The notes beneath the pieces are model-generated. The model saw only the letters and a program-made list of their open reading frames with translations. It had not been told where the DNA came from and did not search any database. Positions 1 through 6,449 of a DNA stretch of 14,155 nt are shown in pieces (position 1 is the first letter of the stretch; every line of letters starts with the position of its first letter). The position numbers were made by a program, and so were the translations under genes. The stretch comes from Bifidobacteriaceae bacterium (GTDB taxonomy: Bacteria; Actinomycetota; Actinomycetes; Actinomycetales; WQXJ01). The stretch is taken from the NCBI GenBank assembly GCA_031265345.1, contig JAISCU010000205.1, positions 1 through 14,155 on the forward strand, given 5' to 3'.

Positions 1-1324
1 CGGCGGCTAGCGCCCCAACGTCAGCCAGCGGAACGTCGCCGTTCGTTGCGAGCCCGGTGAGCAGGTCGCGTAGCCTCGTCTCGGCCGCGATCACGTCCAG
101 GCCGGTCAAGCAGGCGACATGCTCCGGGGCGGGCGCGCCCAGGGGCAGCACCGACAGGCAATCCTCCCGCGCGAGGCCGGCGGCCCGGTCGGTGAACTGG
201 CGCAACTGTTCGGGGGTCGCGCGCACGCCCGCCTCGGTGACCAGCGCCGCGACCTGTTCTCGGATCGTGTGGGGTGTCCACGCGGACGCCCCGGCGGCGC
301 AACGATCCAACGCGCGGCTCGCAACGGTCCGCGCGTCCAAGGCGTCCAACGACACCACACGGACGGGCGCGGCACGAAGCGGCGCGGACTCGTCGTAGCC
401 GCCGTCGCGCAGTTCCGCGATCCACGCGGCCTCGCCCGCCAGAGTCGTCGGCTTCTTCGACGGCCGGTCCTGCGCCCACGCGGACGCTTGCAGCCTGCCC
501 GAGGTGGTGCGGCTCATCGTCTCGCCCGGATGCGACGCCTCCCACTCCCGCGCGAGACGTTGCAGGTTCGCCTCGACTTGCGCGCCGCGTTTCGACATGA
601 CCTGGTTGAACGGCTCCAACTCGACCACCTCGCCCGTCTCCGGGTCCAACGTCAACCCATGTCCGTCCAGCACAGCCGCAAGCTGCGGATGCGCCGCGAT
701 CACAGCGGTGCCTATCGCGCGGATCGCGCCTTGCATCTTGAACAGCGCCACCCCGTCCAACCCGCGCCACGCCCCAGCGGCCAACACCCTCGTGCCGATC
801 TGGAGGTGGATGTGCCGGTGCGGGTCGCCCGCCCTGCTGGTGCGGTGCACGATCCCGACCGTCTGCAACTGCTCGACGGGCACGACCTCCTGCGCGCCGC
901 GCGGCCCGACCCTCGTCGTCGCGTGCAATGCGAGGTAGCGGCGGATCTCATCAGCGGCCGCAGCCTGCGCGGCGTCCAGCGCCGCAGACACGTCCGGGTG
1001 AAGGGCGGCGGCTATCGACAGCGACTTGGGGGCGTTGACGATCATCTCCTGGAACCGGGGCGACCCCTTCCTGCCGTCGCCCGCCGCGCGGGGGACGCCC
1101 ATCCGCTCGCCCGTCAGCGGGTGCGCCCAGTCAACCCACGCCGCGTACGCCTCCGGCTCCAGATCGGCCGCAGCCGCCACCCCGCCCTCAGCGTCACTCA
1201 GCGTCCATGACGCCAGCGCGTCACCACCGCCCAGGTAGTAGTCGTCGGCGGTGGAGCGGTCGGATTCCACATACCGGCGCGCGTCGGCGCCGGTGCCTCG
1301 GAACGGCCTGACACCACCATGCAT
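1..1324 (-). CDS. MobF-family conjugative relaxase (TrwC/TraI type), C-terminus beyond the window
   Basis: Partial gene with 441 codons visible, open to the left edge with no stop. MobF relaxases nick one strand at oriT through a tyrosine, stay covalently attached to the 5' end and pilot the strand into the recipient. The N-terminal relaxase domain fills about residues 15-290. A tyrosine cluster with the motif DDYYLGGG (Y29, Y30, plus Y18) sits where the catalytic tyrosines lie in TrwC. The metal-binding histidine triad is explicit as DPHRHIH (H169, H171, H173), followed by LQIGTRV. The motif NAPKSLS at 97-103 is also typical. The ATG at 1324 is chosen because AGGAGGGAGG lies just upstream and the usual N-terminus follows. 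A helicase domain normally comes next in this family but would lie outside the window. The start is preceded by a perfect inverted repeat, and the toxin-antitoxin genes are divergent. Family assignment is firm; whether the full gene is intact is unknown. Confidence 0.9.
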   Translation of the reverse strand, partial: MHGGVRPFRGTGADARRYVESDRSTADDYYLGGGDALASWTLSDAEGGVAAAADLEPEAYAAWVDWAHPLTGERMGVPRAAGDGRKGSPRFQEMIVNAPKSLSIAAALHPDVSAALDAAQAAAADEIRRYLALHATTRVGPRGAQEVVPVEQLQTVGIVHRTSRAGDPHRHIHLQIGTRVLAAGAWRGLDGVALFKMQGAIRAIGTAVIAAHPQLAAVLDGHGLTLDPETGEVVELEPFNQVMSKRGAQVEANLQRLAREWEASHPGETMSRTTSGRLQASAWAQDRPSKKPTTLAGEAAWIAELRDGGYDESAPLRAAPVRVVSLDALDARTVASRALDRCAAGASAWTPHTIREQVAALVTEAGVRATPEQLRQFTDRAAGLAREDCLSVLPLGAPAPEHVACLTGLDVIAAETRLRDLLTGLATNGDVPLADVGALAA

Positions 1325-1339
1325 CGCGCCCCGGCCTCC

Positions 1340-1364
1340 CTCCTGACGGCGGTTCCGTCAGGAG
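1340..1364 (-). promoter_or_regulatory. Perfect 10-bp hairpin overlapping the relaxase Shine-Dalgarno
   Basis: On the relaxase-coding strand the arms CTCCTGACGG and CCGTCAGGAG are exact reverse complements around a 5-nt loop. The AGGAG of the 3' arm is the first half of the ribosome-binding run AGGAGGGAGG, whose second half stays free about 10 nt before the ATG at 1324. It may limit translation. It may alternatively be an operator or part of an oriT hairpin, since MobF oriT sites often contain inverted repeats close to the relaxase gene. No poly-U tract follows, so a terminator is less likely. Confidence 0.6.
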
Positions 1365-1389
1365 ACAGGTGCGCGCGGCTACCCCCGGT

Positions 1390-1395
1390 AGATTA
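1390..1395 (-). promoter_or_regulatory. Candidate -10 element for the relaxase gene
   Basis: The minus strand reads TAATCT, a TAnnnT match to an actinobacterial -10 box, about 65 bp upstream of the relaxase start and upstream of the hairpin. No convincing -35 is visible at 17-18 bp. A small inverted repeat TCCCT/AGGGA (1398-1412) sits just upstream and could be an operator shared with the divergent toxin-antitoxin promoter. Confidence 0.3.
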
Positions 1396-1447
1396 CGTCC
1401 CTTCGGGAGGGATGCCTCAGCCGGTGTTTGAGTCCTTGAGCAGGCGG

Positions 1448-1468
1448 TAGGGTGTTTACATGTCTACA
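1448..1468 (+). promoter_or_regulatory. Leaderless-type promoter and candidate autoregulatory operator of the toxin-antitoxin operon
   Basis: TAGGGT at 1448-1453 fits TAnnnT and lies 6 nt before the antitoxin ATG at 1460, placing the transcript start at or beside the ATG, so the mRNA is probably leaderless. AGGG within the same stretch could serve as a weak ribosome-binding site if a longer transcript exists. Overlapping this is TGTTTACATGTCTACA (1453-1468), a palindrome with 12 of 16 positions symmetric around ACATGT, which contains the start codon. Ribbon-helix-helix antitoxins normally repress their own promoter, and this palindrome is the best operator candidate. Confidence 0.45.
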
Positions 1469-1690
1469 GCCATTATGTCGGTGAGGCTGCCGGCGGAGGT
1501 CAAGTCCAGGTTGGACGAATTGAGCGTCAAGACGGGCCGGCCCAGTTCCTTCTACGTGCGCCGGGCGGTCGAAGAGTACCTTGACGATTTGGAGGACGCC
1601 TACGCGGCTGATCATGCCTTCAGGGAATGGCAAGCCGACGGGTTCCGCACCCGCGACTGGGCCGAGTTGAAGACTGAGCTAGGCCTGTGA
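1460..1690 (+). CDS. Ribbon-helix-helix antitoxin (RelB/ParD-like)
   Basis: This 76-residue protein has the size and layout of a type II antitoxin. An N-terminal beta strand AIMSVRLP (4-11) is followed by two helices, PAEVKSRLDELSVKTG and PSSFYVRRAVEEYLDD, which together make a ribbon-helix-helix DNA-binding fold that dimerises and binds operator DNA. The acidic and aromatic C-terminal tail (about 45-76, with REWQADGF and RDWAELKTELGL) is the part expected to wrap and neutralise the toxin. Its stop overlaps the toxin start by 4 nt (GTGA), implying translational coupling. The start at 1460 is chosen because the promoter lies immediately upstream. An internal ATG at 1475 would still keep most of the fold. 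The pair probably stabilises the mobile element that carries the relaxase. Exact subfamily naming (relB, parD, stbD) is not possible from sequence reading alone. Confidence 0.88.
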   Translation: MSTAIMSVRLPAEVKSRLDELSVKTGRPSSFYVRRAVEEYLDDLEDAYAADHAFREWQADGFRTRDWAELKTELGL

Positions 1691-1959
1691 GCCGCAAGTG
1701 GACGCTGGTCCCGACCGAGCGGTTCGCGCGGGACCTGTCCCGGTTGGACAAGACCGCCCAAAGGCGCGTGGTTGACGCGCTCGAGGCGGTGATCGCGCTG
1801 GAAGATCCCCGGCAACGCGGCAAAGCGCTGGTCGGCGAGTTGGCCGGTTCTTGGCGCTACCGGGTTGGCGACTATCGCGTGATCGCGTTGCTTCGCGACG
1901 ATGAGATGGTTGTCATCGCGCTGACCGTGGGCCACCGGTCAAAGGTCTATAGGGCCTGA
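1687..1959 (+). CDS. RelE/ParE-superfamily toxin
   Basis: This 90-residue protein starts with GTG overlapping the antitoxin stop (GTGA). RelE-type toxins are ribosome-dependent mRNA interferases that cut mRNA in the A site, while ParE relatives poison gyrase. The family signature is clear in the C-terminal half: LAGSWRYRVGDYRVIALLR (52-70) followed by VVIALTVGHRSKVY (75-88). The basic and aromatic residues R58, R60, R64, H83, R84 and Y88 lie where RelE uses catalytic or mRNA-contacting side chains, which favours mRNA cleavage over gyrase poisoning. The N-terminal helices (residues 10-45) are typical. The last 21 nt overlap the 3' end of the histidine kinase gene on the opposite strand, so there is no room for a dedicated terminator between the two. 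Confidence 0.9.
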   Translation: MSRKWTLVPTERFARDLSRLDKTAQRRVVDALEAVIALEDPRQRGKALVGELAGSWRYRVGDYRVIALLRDDEMVVIALTVGHRSKVYRA

Positions 1960-3363
1960 CTCGGCGCGAATCGACCCGGCGAAAGGATCGGCGCTCGAAG
2001 GTGGTCTCCCGGTGCTGGCGCCGTGCTGATCGGCCGGGCAGGCGCTGGCTGGCGCAGGCAGGAGGACCTTGAACTCGAACCAGTTGTCTTTGACCTCGGT
2101 GGTGAGGTTTCCGCCGTACTTGTTGACGACGTGCCGGACGCTCTTGAGGCCGAACCCGTGATAGTCGGAATCGGCTTTGGTTGTGATCGGCAAGCCATCT
2201 CGGAGCCGCACCGAAGCGGCGTCGGCCATGTAGTTGTTGACCCGAACCAGAGCGAAAGTCTTGAATCTTGAGACGGACACGTGAACCAGCCGCTTGTCCT
2301 CGGAGGGGATTTGCCGCACGCATTCGATGGCGTTGTCCAATGCGTTACCGAAGATCGCGCAGACGTCCATTTCGCTGACGTGGTCTAGCAGGGCTCCGTC
2401 GGCGGCGCAGGTCAGTTGGATCGAATGGTCGGCGCAGGCCAGGGCCTTGGAAGTCAGAACCGTGTCGAGCGCAGCGTTGCCGGTCTTGAGCTGCGATCCG
2501 TAGCCGTGGACGCCGCGTTCGATTTCGTCCAGATGCGACTTGCGCCGGGCCGGATCGATTTCACCGCGCAGCACCGCGATTTGGTGCTTGAGGTCATGGT
2601 ATTTGTGGTCGATCAGATCTCTGCTTTCCTTGTGCTGCTGGTATTGGGCGTGTTGGAGCCTGAGGATGACGCGGATCGTGTCGGTTTCGGCTTTGGCACG
2701 GCCTCGAAGCAAATGGTTCTGGTAGGCGTAAAGGAAAGCGACGCCGCCGACTCCCACCAGGGTCCTGATGTTGAACGAATCGGCGCCGACCGGGCTTGAG
2801 AAGGGAGTTGACGGGGAAACGTAGCTGAGGTTGCTCAACGCGAAGGTGGCGATGGTGATCGCCGCCGGCCACCACAATTCCTGCCAACTGGTTTCCAGGC
2901 GCGAGTCGGCCTGCCGCAGTTCCAACGCCAAGGCGATGCCGAAAACGGCGCCGTAGACCACCACCAGGAGCGCGGCGCCGACCCACACGTAGCTGCCCCA
3001 CATGTAGGTGGTGGAAAGGTAGAAATGCAACTGCCATTCCAACGATGCCGCCGCCTCGGCCAGCAAAAAGGCTTTCGCCGCCAGGAAGGCGCCGGTGGCC
3101 GTGGACACGGACCCGCAGCGCCAAATGGTCAAGAACATGACCAACACCGCGACTCCCATACCGGGCAGCCAGAACGCCACCGGGACCACGCCGATCACGA
3201 TCTGGAGGGCCACCAGCACCGCCAACGACGCCGCCAACCAAGCGCATTCGCGGGGTTTGGGCGCGCGCCGCAGGCAGGCCAGCACGCACACCAGGCTGAA
3301 AAGCCATTCGGCCAGCGCGGTGTAAACCTTGGGAATGTCGGAAAGCCCGCCGACGACGTTCAC
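1939..3363 (-). CDS. GHKL-type membrane sensor histidine kinase (AgrC/LytTR-partner class)
   Basis: This 474-residue kinase probably senses an extracellular or membrane signal and phosphorylates the LytTR regulator encoded just upstream. About six hydrophobic segments fill residues 14-215. A helical linker follows with the phosphoacceptor motif YHDLKHQI (H256), an N box FGNALDNAIE (N340, N344) and a G box HGFGLKSV (402-409). This is the short-motif HATPase arrangement of peptide-responsive kinases rather than the classical HisKA type. The start is GTG at 3363, overlapping the regulator stop by 4 nt (GTGA), with GAGG about 7 nt upstream. The catalytic domain ends near residue 436. The last 38 or so residues are a Pro/Ala/Ser-rich tail whose final codons run antisense into the toxin gene, perhaps because the original stop was lost. 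No signal-peptide gene is seen nearby, so the ligand is unknown. Confidence 0.9.
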   Translation of the reverse strand: MNVVGGLSDIPKVYTALAEWLFSLVCVLACLRRAPKPRECAWLAASLAVLVALQIVIGVVPVAFWLPGMGVAVLVMFLTIWRCGSVSTATGAFLAAKAFLLAEAAASLEWQLHFYLSTTYMWGSYVWVGAALLVVVYGAVFGIALALELRQADSRLETSWQELWWPAAITIATFALSNLSYVSPSTPFSSPVGADSFNIRTLVGVGGVAFLYAYQNHLLRGRAKAETDTIRVILRLQHAQYQQHKESRDLIDHKYHDLKHQIAVLRGEIDPARRKSHLDEIERGVHGYGSQLKTGNAALDTVLTSKALACADHSIQLTCAADGALLDHVSEMDVCAIFGNALDNAIECVRQIPSEDKRLVHVSVSRFKTFALVRVNNYMADAASVRLRDGLPITTKADSDYHGFGLKSVRHVVNKYGGNLTTEVKDNWFEFKVLLPAPASACPADQHGASTGRPPSSADPFAGSIRAESGPIDL

Positions 3364-4076
3364 TTGACGACCTCGCCGGCGTAACTGGTCAGCGCGTCGA
3401 GGAAGTCACGGCGTTTGGAATCGCTGACCGCGAGCTTGGTCCCGTCGTACAGGACCGCGAACCCGCGCTCGATTCCCACGGCGGCCGCCAGATTCACCAG
3501 GTAGCACCTGTTGCACCGGAAGAAGTGGTGTCCCCTCAGTTCGTCCGCGACCTGTTTCATCGACTTGGTGGTGGAAATGTGCTGGCTGCCGGCGGTGTGA
3601 TAGATCAGGCGGTGTCCCCGGCTTTCGATCCAGCGAACCGAGGACACCGGGACCCGGTAGACCGCTTCGCGGGCGTTTATCACCAAGTAGGCGTCTTCGC
3701 GGCGGCGCATACGGGCCAACGCCCGGCCGATCCTCTGGCTGAACGCGAAGTAGGTGACGGGCTTGAGCACGTAGTCGAGCGCGTCGACCTTGTAGCCCTC
3801 GATCGCGTAATGGCCCATGTGGGTTATGAAGATGATGACCACCCGCTGGTCGACTTGGCGGATCAGTTCCGCGGCGGCCAGCCCGTCCAGATGGGCCATT
3901 TCAATGTCCATCAAGATGATGTCGAATCCGGCGCGGCAGTCCGCGACGATGTCTTCGCCGTCGGCGAAAACCGTGATCTTGAACTCTTCGTGTGACTCGT
4001 CGGCGTAGCGCCTGAGGTAGGCGGTCAACGTCCGGGCGAAGTCCTGGTCGTCTTCGACCACCGCGACGCGGATCAC
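3360..4076 (-). CDS. LytTR-family response regulator
   Basis: About 238 residues. The numbering here is from the upstream GTG at 4082. An N-terminal receiver domain (4-125) has an acidic pocket (E10, D11), a phosphoacceptor in DIILMDIEM (D59), T87 and the conserved lysine in YVLKP (K107). A LytTR DNA-binding domain (about 133-237) contains the hallmark HHFFRCNRCYLVNL (185-198). LytTR regulators bind paired direct repeats upstream of target promoters. I prefer the GTG at 4076, which has AAGGAG 7 nt upstream. The in-frame GTG at 4082 would leave that Shine-Dalgarno only 1 nt away. The gene is translationally coupled to the kinase downstream and divergent from the GH43 operon. A 20-bp-period repeat in the divergent region is a likely target, so it probably controls the glycosidase operon and possibly itself. 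Confidence 0.92.
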   Translation of the reverse strand: MIRVAVVEDDQDFARTLTAYLRRYADESHEEFKITVFADGEDIVADCRAGFDIILMDIEMAHLDGLAAAELIRQVDQRVVIIFITHMGHYAIEGYKVDALDYVLKPVTYFAFSQRIGRALARMRRREDAYLVINAREAVYRVPVSSVRWIESRGHRLIYHTAGSQHISTTKSMKQVADELRGHHFFRCNRCYLVNLAAAVGIERGFAVLYDGTKLAVSDSKRRDFLDALTSYAGEVVK

Positions 4077-4202
4077 GTTCACACTCCTTCGCTACGAACG
4101 CTGACAGGCAAGCGCGACAGCGGGCGGCTGGCCCGACGCCGGTCGGCCACTGGTCAAGCCTACCTGCGGTCCCGGCAGATGCGGCGAGCAAGAACCCCTG
4201 GC

Positions 4203-4231
4203 TTGTGCGACAAAACCTGCGTTTGTGCAAC
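4203..4231 (+). promoter_or_regulatory. Candidate LytTR binding site (paired 9-bp direct repeat)
   Basis: TTGTGCGAC (4203-4211) and TTGTGCAAC (4223-4231) match at 8 of 9 positions with start points 20 bp apart, so both lie on nearly the same helix face. LytTR regulators such as AgrA and ComE bind 9-bp direct repeats with roughly 21-bp spacing. The site lies between the LytTR regulator and the GH43 operon, about 9 bp upstream of a possible -35, as expected for an activator site. Confidence 0.5.
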
Positions 4232-4239
4232 GACCCGTT

Positions 4240-4269
4240 TTGGCGGCGTCAACCGCGTCAACATAGGTA
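4240..4269 (+). promoter_or_regulatory. Candidate promoter of the GH43 operon
   Basis: TTGGCG (4240-4245) and TAGGTA (4264-4269) are separated by 18 bp. The -10 is imperfect because it lacks the final T, which would fit an activator-dependent promoter. Between them sits a tandem GCGTCAAC repeat (4246-4253 and 4255-4262, period 9), which may be another protein contact. The GH43 ribosome-binding run GGAGGGAGGA (4284-4293) follows, 12 nt before the ATG. Confidence 0.3.
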
Positions 4270-4305
4270 TCCGACATCAGAGCGGAGGGAGGATCAGCGA
4301 GAGAC

Positions 4306-5760
4306 ATGGAACCAACGCACGGTCGGGCCGCCAATCCGTTCCTGCCGGGCGGCGAGTACTTGCCGGACCCGGAACCGCATGTGTTCGGTGGGCGAGTCTA
4401 TGTCTACGGTTCCCACGACCGTTTCGGGGCGCCGATGTTCTGCGTCAACGATTATGTCTGCTGGTCCGCGCCCTGCGACGACCTCAGCGCCTGGCGCTAC
4501 GAGGGCGTCATTTACCGCAAGAAGCAAGACCCGAAGAACCGCCTGGGGTTGCGCCTGCTGTTCGCGCCGGACGTCGCCCAAGGGACGGACGGGCGCTTCT
4601 ACCTCTACTACGCCTTCGATTTCTGGGGCGTGATGGGAGTCGCCGTCGCCTCGCAGCCAGCCGGGCCGTATGAGTTCCTGGGGCATGTCAGCCACCCGGA
4701 CGGGACCGTCTGGGGTCGCAAGGCGGGGGATCCGTTCCCGTTCGACCCGGGGGTCTTGGTGGACGCCGACGGCAGGGTCTACTTGTACTCCGGCTTCTGC
4801 AAGCCGGTCCCGGCGATCATCACTGGCACCAAGAAACTACGGTTCGACGGCGGCTACGTGGTGGAACTCGAGCCTGATATGGTCACGCTACGCGGGCCGG
4901 AAAGGCTGTTGTTCCCCAAGCGAGGCGAGGGTTCGTTCGCTGGGCATGAGTTCTTCGAAGCCAGTTCCATCCGCAAGTACGGCGACGCCTACTACTTCGT
5001 CTATTCGTCGCGGTTGAACCACGAGTTGTGCTACGCCGTCAGCGACAGTCCAACCGGCGGGTTCCGTTTCGGCGGGACCTTGATCTCCAACGGCGACATC
5101 GGCCTGCCCGGCCACCCGGACGAGGCCCGCGGGGCGAACTACACCGGCAACAACCACGGCGGCATGCTGCGCCTGGGCGACCAGTTCTACATCTTCTACC
5201 ACCGCCACACCAACCGGACCTCCTACGCCCGCCAAGCCTGCGCCGAGCCGTTGACCCGCCAGCCGGGGGGCGGCTTCGAACAGGCGGAGTTGACCAGCTG
5301 CGGACTGAACGGCGGCCCGCTGCGCGGCGCCGGGCTCTACCAGGCGCGCATCGCCTGCAACCTATGGTCGGGAGGCGGCGCCGGCCGCTATGACGGCAAG
5401 GCGAAACTGGGGCAGCATCCCTACCTGACCCAGGACGGGCGCGACGGCCCGCCCGGCGCGCGCCAATACATCGCCAACCTGCGCGACGGGGCCACAGCCG
5501 GATTCAAGTACTTCGACCTGAGCGCGCTGACGGCCATCTGCGCCACGGTCAGAGGCAAAGCGTCCGGCCAACTCGTGGTCTCCACCGATGCGGACGGCCG
5601 ATCGGCCGTGGCCATCATCGACTGTTCCGGACTTGGGGAGAAATGGGCGTCCAGACCGGCCGCGGCGCAGGCACCCGATGGCCGGACCGGTCTGTTCTTC
5701 ACGTTCCGGGGCGCCGGGGCAGTTGATTTCCTTGATTTCAGTCTCACAGCGGAAGGCTGA
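4306..5760 (+). CDS. Glycoside hydrolase family 43 (beta-xylosidase/alpha-arabinofuranosidase-like), cytoplasmic
   Basis: This 484-residue enzyme likely removes terminal xylose or arabinose from oligosaccharides with inversion. The five-bladed propeller covers about residues 10-330. The expected catalytic triad is visible: D21 in LPDPEPHVF (general base), D147 in FPFDPGVLVDADGRVYLYSG (transition-state stabiliser) and E218 in HEFFEASSIRKYG (general acid). The motif GNNHGGML (281-288) and the histidines of YHRHTN are typical of a blade facing the active site. The C-terminal 150 or so residues form a beta-rich region resembling a CBM6-like ligand-binding module. There is no signal peptide or membrane segment, so it should act inside the cell on imported sugars, although no transporter is encoded in the window. 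It is the first gene of the operon, and the GtrA gene follows after 3 nt. Substrate specificity cannot be read from sequence. Confidence 0.9.
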   Translation: MEPTHGRAANPFLPGGEYLPDPEPHVFGGRVYVYGSHDRFGAPMFCVNDYVCWSAPCDDLSAWRYEGVIYRKKQDPKNRLGLRLLFAPDVAQGTDGRFYLYYAFDFWGVMGVAVASQPAGPYEFLGHVSHPDGTVWGRKAGDPFPFDPGVLVDADGRVYLYSGFCKPVPAIITGTKKLRFDGGYVVELEPDMVTLRGPERLLFPKRGEGSFAGHEFFEASSIRKYGDAYYFVYSSRLNHELCYAVSDSPTGGFRFGGTLISNGDIGLPGHPDEARGANYTGNNHGGMLRLGDQFYIFYHRHTNRTSYARQACAEPLTRQPGGGFEQAELTSCGLNGGPLRGAGLYQARIACNLWSGGGAGRYDGKAKLGQHPYLTQDGRDGPPGARQYIANLRDGATAGFKYFDLSALTAICATVRGKASGQLVVSTDADGRSAVAIIDCSGLGEKWASRPAAAQAPDGRTGLFFTFRGAGAVDFLDFSLTAEG

Positions 5761-5763
5761 GAA

Positions 5764-6378
5764 ATGGCCCAAGAACAGCCGGTTTTGGAGGAGCGGCGGA
5801 GCGGAGCCTGGGCGTCAGTCAAACGCTGGCGCGCGCGCCATCCGGCGGGCTACGAGTTCATCATGTTCAACCTGCTCGCCAACATCGCCACCATCACCAA
5901 CTTCGCGGTGTTGTTCCTGTGCAACGCCGTGCTTTTCGCGGGCCTGGCGGACACGGACTTCAATTGGGGACCGTTCGATTACTCGGCCGCCAATGGCGGC
6001 TTGGCCGGATTCTTAGCCTTCTTGTTCGCCTACGGCGTCGCTCAGACGGTCAACTTCATCGTCCAACGAAAGCTGGTCTTCCACGCCGACAACCGGCTCG
6101 CCGGAGCGATCACGACCTACATCTTCGCGGTCATAGTCGTCTACTTCATCTGCCTGTACGTCCCGACCTTGGTCATGGAACCGCTGTCGACGCTGATCGG
6201 CGGCTGGGCGCCCTACGCGGCCAACTGCGTCAACATCATGATCCAGGTGGCGATCCTCTTCCCGACGATGAAGTTCGTTGTCATGCGCAGGGTCCAAGAC
6301 CAAACCAAGGCGAACAGCGGCAGCGAAGGAGTCCAGCAGGACAGCGATGCCGTGGGGGCCGGAGGCGGCAGCATGTAG
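5764..6378 (+). CDS. GtrA-like integral membrane protein
   Basis: This 204-residue protein has four predicted membrane helices (about 32-59, 79-103, 115-138 and 148-173), the GtrA family layout. The family signature NFIVQRKLVF (97-106) sits at the end of helix 2. GtrA proteins are proposed to move undecaprenyl- or polyprenyl-linked sugars across the membrane, or to assist the partner glycosyltransferase in surface glycan modification. The ATG lies 3 nt after the GH43 stop with GGAAGG about 8 nt upstream, so the two genes are very likely co-translated. The hydrophilic tail (175-204) is Gly/Ser/Gln-rich and probably disordered. The 71-nt gap to the GH3 gene holds a palindromic operator candidate. 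A soluble GT2 enzyme encoded 3.5 kb downstream is the only possible glycosyltransferase partner in the window. Confidence 0.88.
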   Translation: MAQEQPVLEERRSGAWASVKRWRARHPAGYEFIMFNLLANIATITNFAVLFLCNAVLFAGLADTDFNWGPFDYSAANGGLAGFLAFLFAYGVAQTVNFIVQRKLVFHADNRLAGAITTYIFAVIVVYFICLYVPTLVMEPLSTLIGGWAPYAANCVNIMIQVAILFPTMKFVVMRRVQDQTKANSGSEGVQQDSDAVGAGGGSM

Positions 6379-6418
6379 GGCCGAGTCGGCGGTCAAACCA
6401 CCACCTAAACGACGAGTA

Positions 6419-6432
6419 TGAAACCAGTTTCA
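6419..6432 (+). promoter_or_regulatory. LacI-type palindromic operator upstream of GH3
   Basis: TGAAACCAGTTTCA consists of two exact 6-bp half-sites, TGAAAC and GTTTCA, around a 2-bp centre. This is the half-site style of LacI/GalR-family regulators, whose operators usually carry a central CG. It ends 5 bp before the GH3 Shine-Dalgarno (AAGGAG, 6438-6443). A possible -10 TATGAA (6417-6422) overlaps it, so it may repress an internal promoter for the GH3 gene. No LacI-family gene is present in the window. Confidence 0.55.
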
Positions 6433-6449
6433 CACGCAAGGAGAAATCA

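Larger units (their letters stand above)
1..1959. mobile_element. Left mobile-element module (relaxase plus toxin-antitoxin)
   Basis: A conjugative relaxase and a plasmid/ICE-style addiction pair lie together and diverge from a shared 135-bp control region. Their proximity is the usual sign of a mobilizable element or integrated plasmid. The element extends beyond the left edge. Its inner border seems to fall at about 1940-1980, where the kinase gene of the neighbouring locus ends. No flanking repeat or insertion-sequence end was recognised. Confidence 0.5.

Noticed and set aside
21..770. 249-codon minus-strand frame within the relaxase region
   Set aside because: It is a shifted frame of the relaxase coding sequence with no recognisable motifs.
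119..1210. 363-codon plus-strand open frame over the left end
   Set aside because: It is Arg/Gly/Pro-rich without domain character and lies opposite the relaxase gene, whose minus-strand frame has the tyrosine cluster and histidine triad.
4203..4226. Inverted repeat reading ACAAA/TTTGT inside the direct-repeat region, considered as a different operator
   Set aside because: Only 5 bp pair around a 7-nt centre; the 8-of-9 direct repeat with 20-bp period explains the sequence better and suits the adjacent LytTR gene.
5919..6449. Upstream extension of the GH3 reading frame inside gtrA
   Set aside because: The 177 extra codons are the shadow frame of the GtrA gene; a good Shine-Dalgarno and signal-like N-terminus mark 6450 as the start.
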